8,655 nt of DNA from Streptococcus pseudopneumoniae ATCC BAA-960 = CCUG 49455 (GTDB lineage Bacteria > Bacillota > Bacilli > Lactobacillales > Streptococcaceae), in NCBI RefSeq assembly GCF_002087075.1, contig NZ_MWSM01000021.1, positions 1 to 8,655 of the forward strand, in the 5' to 3' direction. The notes beneath the pieces were generated by a model. That model was given only the letters and a program-made list of their open reading frames with translations. It ran no database searches and was not told the origin of the DNA. The position numbers and the translations under genes are program-made. How positions within the stretch are numbered: the stretch's first letter is position 1; every line of letters begins with the position of its first letter. Shown here piece by piece: positions 6,232-8,655 of this stretch.

Positions 6232-7194
6232 TTAGCCTTCCATATAGTCTTTCAAATCTTGCCCTGTTAGTCCGGCATTGAGGGCAATGAGGAGTTTCAA
6301 GCGGGCTTTTTGGGCGTTGAGTTCTTTAATAAAGAAGACACCAGATTTTTGTAATTGCACGCCCCCACCCTGGTAGGCATAAACAGGCTCAGCGATACCG
6401 TTAAAGCATCGTGAAACCAGGGCGACTGGGATTCCTTTTTGCAGAAGGTTTTCTAATTTTTGAGCCGTTTCTTTGGGAATATTACCAGCTCCGAAGGCTT
6501 GGATAATTAAACCGTCCAAGTGTTCTAAATCCAGCATATCAATCAGCTCATCTGTCATACCAGCATAAGCCGAGATGATAGGCACCAAGCCTTGTATGTG
6601 ATCAAGATCAAAGCGAACACGAGGTTCAGCTGTTTTAAAGTAGAGGATTTCCTGTTTCATGATGAGACCGAGGGGGCCATGTGTTGGGGTCTGGAAGGTG
6701 CTGACGTTGGTCGTATGTGTTTTGGTGACATACTTGGCAGCGTGGATTTCATCGTTCATAACGACCAAAACTCCTTTGTCAGCAGCCTTGTCATCGCTAG
6801 CTACCCGCAAAGCACTCAGATAGTTATAAACACCATCACTACCGAGTTCATTGGAGCTGCGCATGGCTCCTGTTAGAACGATGGGCATGTGGGGAATTTT
6901 CATGGTATCAAGGAAATAGGCTGTTTCCTCTAAAGTATCGGTTCCGTGTGTGATCACCACCCCATCGTAGTTATCTGCTTCCTCTTTGATTTTTTGGTAG
7001 AGAGCCAGCATATGTTTGGGTTTGATATGGGGGCTTGGCAGATTAAAAAAGTCCAAGGCATGAACTTGGATTCCTTCAAGTGGGCTGGACACATGATTCA
7101 TAGGATTATCTGAACTCGTCACAACAGCGCCAGAAGCATCGGCCTGCATGGAAATAGTCCCACCCGTATGTAAAACAAGGATTTTCTTAGGCAT
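6232..7194 (-). CDS. ansA: L-asparaginase (type I, cytoplasmic)
   Basis: This enzyme hydrolyses L-asparagine to L-aspartate and ammonia in the cytoplasm. The 320-residue product has the two family signatures: TGGTIS near the N-terminus (10-15, nucleophile Thr13) and HGTDTLEETAYF (83-94, with Thr85 and Asp86). Lys158 lies in VTKTHTT, the expected catalytic lysine position. There is no signal peptide, which fits type I rather than the secreted type II enzyme. The ATG at 7194 gives the standard N-terminus MPKKILVLHTGG; the Shine-Dalgarno is weak (AGAAAGAG about 10 nt upstream). It is convergent with ccpA and divergent from the HAD gene. No terminator lies right after its stop, so its mRNA probably runs through the BOX array to 5660. 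The gene is intact. Confidence 0.93.
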   Translation of the reverse strand: MPKKILVLHTGGTISMQADASGAVVTSSDNPMNHVSSPLEGIQVHALDFFNLPSPHIKPKHMLALYQKIKEEADNYDGVVITHGTDTLEETAYFLDTMKIPHMPIVLTGAMRSSNELGSDGVYNYLSALRVASDDKAADKGVLVVMNDEIHAAKYVTKTHTTNVSTFQTPTHGPLGLIMKQEILYFKTAEPRVRFDLDHIQGLVPIISAYAGMTDELIDMLDLEHLDGLIIQAFGAGNIPKETAQKLENLLQKGIPVALVSRCFNGIAEPVYAYQGGGVQLQKSGVFFIKELNAQKARLKLLIALNAGLTGQDLKDYMEG

Positions 7195-7218
7195 GATTTA
7201 CTTACTCTTTCTGAAATG

Positions 7219-7227
7219 TGGTATAAT
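7219..7227 (+). promoter_or_regulatory. Extended -10 promoter for the HAD hydrolase gene
   Basis: TGGTATAAT is a perfect extended -10 (TG-N-TATAAT, hexamer at 7222-7227), with the start site expected near 7234. No good -35 is present. The leader is about 26 nt and contains AAGGGGAG at 7241-7248. The hexamer is separated by one base from the opposing -10 of the asparaginase gene. Confidence 0.7.
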
Positions 7228-7228
7228 C

Positions 7229-7237
7229 ATTGTATCA
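7229..7237 (-). promoter_or_regulatory. Extended -10 promoter for the asparaginase gene
   Basis: On the minus strand the sequence reads TGATACAAT, an extended -10 (TG-N-TACAAT), with the start site expected near 7222 and a leader of about 28 nt. The -35 region at 17 bp spacing (TATCCC) is poor, as is common when the extended -10 is present. Confidence 0.55.
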
Positions 7238-7259
7238 CAAAAGGGGAGATTGGGATAGG

Positions 7260-8651
7260 ATGGAAGTCAAAGCTGTTTTTTTTGATATCGATGGAACACT
7301 AGTCAACAATCGCAAGAGTGTTTTGAAATCCACTAGGGACGCGATTAAGATTGTTAAAGAACAAGGGGTGCTTGTCGGTGTAGCGACAGGGCGAGGACCT
7401 TTTTTTGTTAAGGAATTGATGGACGATTTGGACCTGGATTTTGCGGTAACCTATAATGGCCAGTATATCTTTACTAAAGACAGAGTCTTGTTCACGAGCC
7501 CTATTTCCAAGTTGCACTTGCGCCATCTAATTAGCTACGCTAAAAAAGAGGGGAAGGAGATTGCCCTAGGGACCAAGGATGCCATGCTGGGTTCTAAAAT
7601 CATGTCCTTTGGTCTGGGTTCTTTTTCCCAACGAATCAGTCGCTTCGTTCCCTCTGTCTTAACCCGGACGGTGAGTCATTCCTTTAATCGTATGGTCAGT
7701 AAGGTTGTTCCCCAAAAGGAAGAAGACCTGCTTCATCTGATGAATCAGCCTATTTATCAAGTCTTGATGCTGATGACGCCAGAAGAATCTGAGAAGGCGG
7801 CAGCTGATTTTGAAGACTTGAAATTGACACGTAGCAATCCTTTTGCTGCGGATGTCATCAATCAAGGAAACTCTAAATTGGAAGGCATTCGACTAGTCGG
7901 GAAAGAATATGGCTTTGACCTCAACCAAGTCATGGCCTTTGGAGACTCGGACAATGACCTAGAAATGTTGGCGGGTGTCGGTATGTCTGTGGCTATGGGA
8001 AATGGTAGTAGCAGTGTCAAGGAAGTTGCCAAGCACATTACCACCAGCAATCAACAAGACGGAATCCACAAGGCCTTGGAACATTTTGGTGTTTTGGCTT
8101 CAGAAAAAGTCTTTGTCAGCCGTGACTATCATTTCAATAAGGTCAAGACCTTCCACCACATGATGGATGAACGGACCCAAGAAGAACCTCGAGCTTGGGA
8201 TTTAGAAGGTGCAACCCATAGGGCTGGCTTTAAAATAGAAGAATTGGTGGAGTTTGTTCGAGCTGCCAGCCCTTCTGAAGAGGACTTTGGTCAAGCTCTA
8301 TCGCAACTTCATCAAGCTCTTGATAAGGCAGCAGATAAAGTAGCTAAGAAGACGCCTGCTCAGCAAGATTTGATAGGTCAGGTGGATGCCTTGATTGACA
8401 CGCTTTATTTCACCTACGGTAGTTTTGTCTTGATGGGGGTGGATCCAGAACGTATTTTTGACATTGTCCATCAGGCTAATATGGGGAAAATTTTTCCAGA
8501 TGGCAAGGCTCATTTTGATCCAGTGACCCACAAAATCTTAAAACCAGATGATTGGGAAGAAAAATATGCTCCAGAACCTGCTATTAAAAAGGAACTGCAG
8601 CGCCAGCTCAAGGCTTATGAGCGTCATAAAGAGAGAAATAATACTCAATGA
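7260..8651 (+). CDS. Cof-type HAD hydrolase fused to a MazG/PRA-PH-like domain
   Basis: The 463-residue cytoplasmic protein has two parts. The N-terminal half (1-280) is a HAD-IIB (Cof-type) phosphatase: motif I DIDGT (9-13, nucleophile Asp9), motif II ATGR (42-45), cap region, motif III Lys206 and motif IV GDSDND (228-233). The C-terminal half (about 290-440) looks like an all-alpha NTP or phosphoribosyl-ATP pyrophosphohydrolase: EELVE (327-331) fits the EExxE metal motif, DALID (376-380) fits the second acidic motif, and ANMGK with KILKP follow. It could hydrolyse a nucleotide-type substrate in two steps; the substrate is unknown. I chose ATG 7260, with AAGGGGAG 11 nt upstream; the TTG at 7230 lies before the predicted transcription start. 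The last codons and stop lie in BOX-like sequence. Confidence 0.87.
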   Translation: MEVKAVFFDIDGTLVNNRKSVLKSTRDAIKIVKEQGVLVGVATGRGPFFVKELMDDLDLDFAVTYNGQYIFTKDRVLFTSPISKLHLRHLISYAKKEGKEIALGTKDAMLGSKIMSFGLGSFSQRISRFVPSVLTRTVSHSFNRMVSKVVPQKEEDLLHLMNQPIYQVLMLMTPEESEKAAADFEDLKLTRSNPFAADVINQGNSKLEGIRLVGKEYGFDLNQVMAFGDSDNDLEMLAGVGMSVAMGNGSSSVKEVAKHITTSNQQDGIHKALEHFGVLASEKVFVSRDYHFNKVKTFHHMMDERTQEEPRAWDLEGATHRAGFKIEELVEFVRAASPSEEDFGQALSQLHQALDKAADKVAKKTPAQQDLIGQVDALIDTLYFTYGSFVLMGVDPERIFDIVHQANMGKIFPDGKAHFDPVTHKILKPDDWEEKYAPEPAIKKELQRQLKAYERHKERNNTQ

Positions 8652-8655
8652 AAAT
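8642..8655 (+). repeat. Probable start of a second BOX element, cut by the window end
   Basis: TACTCAATGAAAAT is the usual first stretch of boxA in pneumococcal BOX elements, as I remember it. Only 14 bases are visible, so identity is tentative. The TGA stop of the HAD gene (8649-8651) lies within it. Confidence 0.5.

Noticed and set aside
6592..6876. 94-codon plus-strand frame opposite the asparaginase gene
   Set aside because: It is a shadow of the asparaginase coding strand, with no ribosome binding site and no recognisable protein features.
7230..7259. TTG start for the HAD hydrolase
   Set aside because: It precedes the transcription start expected from the TATAAT at 7222-7227 and lacks a ribosome binding site; the ATG at 7260 gives the standard HAD N-terminus.

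Overview
The window looks like chromosome from a Mitis-group Streptococcus (S. pneumoniae, S. mitis or a close relative). Four things point there. The gene order (ABC transporter, sensor kinase, response regulator, ccpA, L-asparaginase, HAD hydrolase) matches the pneumococcal TCS11-ccpA neighbourhood as I remember it. The CcpA sequence is of streptococcal type. Base composition is low in G+C, with extended -10 promoters. A BOX-type interspersed repeat is present.

Layout. Bases 1-19 are the 3' end of a tRNA, most likely tRNA-Pro, followed by a terminator at 74-104. About 500 AT-rich bases without genes follow. A promoter region with a perfect 16-bp palindrome then leads into a tight operon on the + strand (640-4329): two small two-helix membrane proteins, an ABC ATPase, an ABC permease, a DesK/NarX-type histidine kinase and a NarL/FixJ-type response regulator. 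The genes overlap or abut and each has a good Shine-Dalgarno. The kinase gene is interrupted by one in-frame TAA at codon 112; everything else about it is full length. The operon probably senses and responds to envelope stress or a membrane-active compound, but here the sensor appears broken.

After a terminator (4397-4421), ccpA has its own promoter with a cre-like operator over the -35 box, a second cre-like dyad just downstream of the predicted start site, and a leader of about 115 nt containing a 14-bp hairpin. A hairpin terminator at 5660-5692 can serve both strands and separates ccpA from the convergent L-asparaginase gene. Between them lies a BOX element whose 45-bp boxB module is amplified to nine full copies plus a partial one.

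The asparaginase gene (minus strand) and a Cof-type HAD hydrolase gene (plus strand) diverge from a short region where their two extended -10 boxes are one base apart. The HAD protein carries a C-terminal MazG/PRA-PH-like pyrophosphohydrolase domain. Its stop codon lies inside a sequence that looks like the start of a second BOX element, cut by the window end.

I found no defence system, prophage, insertion sequence or CRISPR array. The points most worth following are the nonsense-interrupted sensor kinase with an otherwise intact operon, the amplified BOX array inside the probable 3' UTR of the asparaginase mRNA, and the structured ccpA leader.
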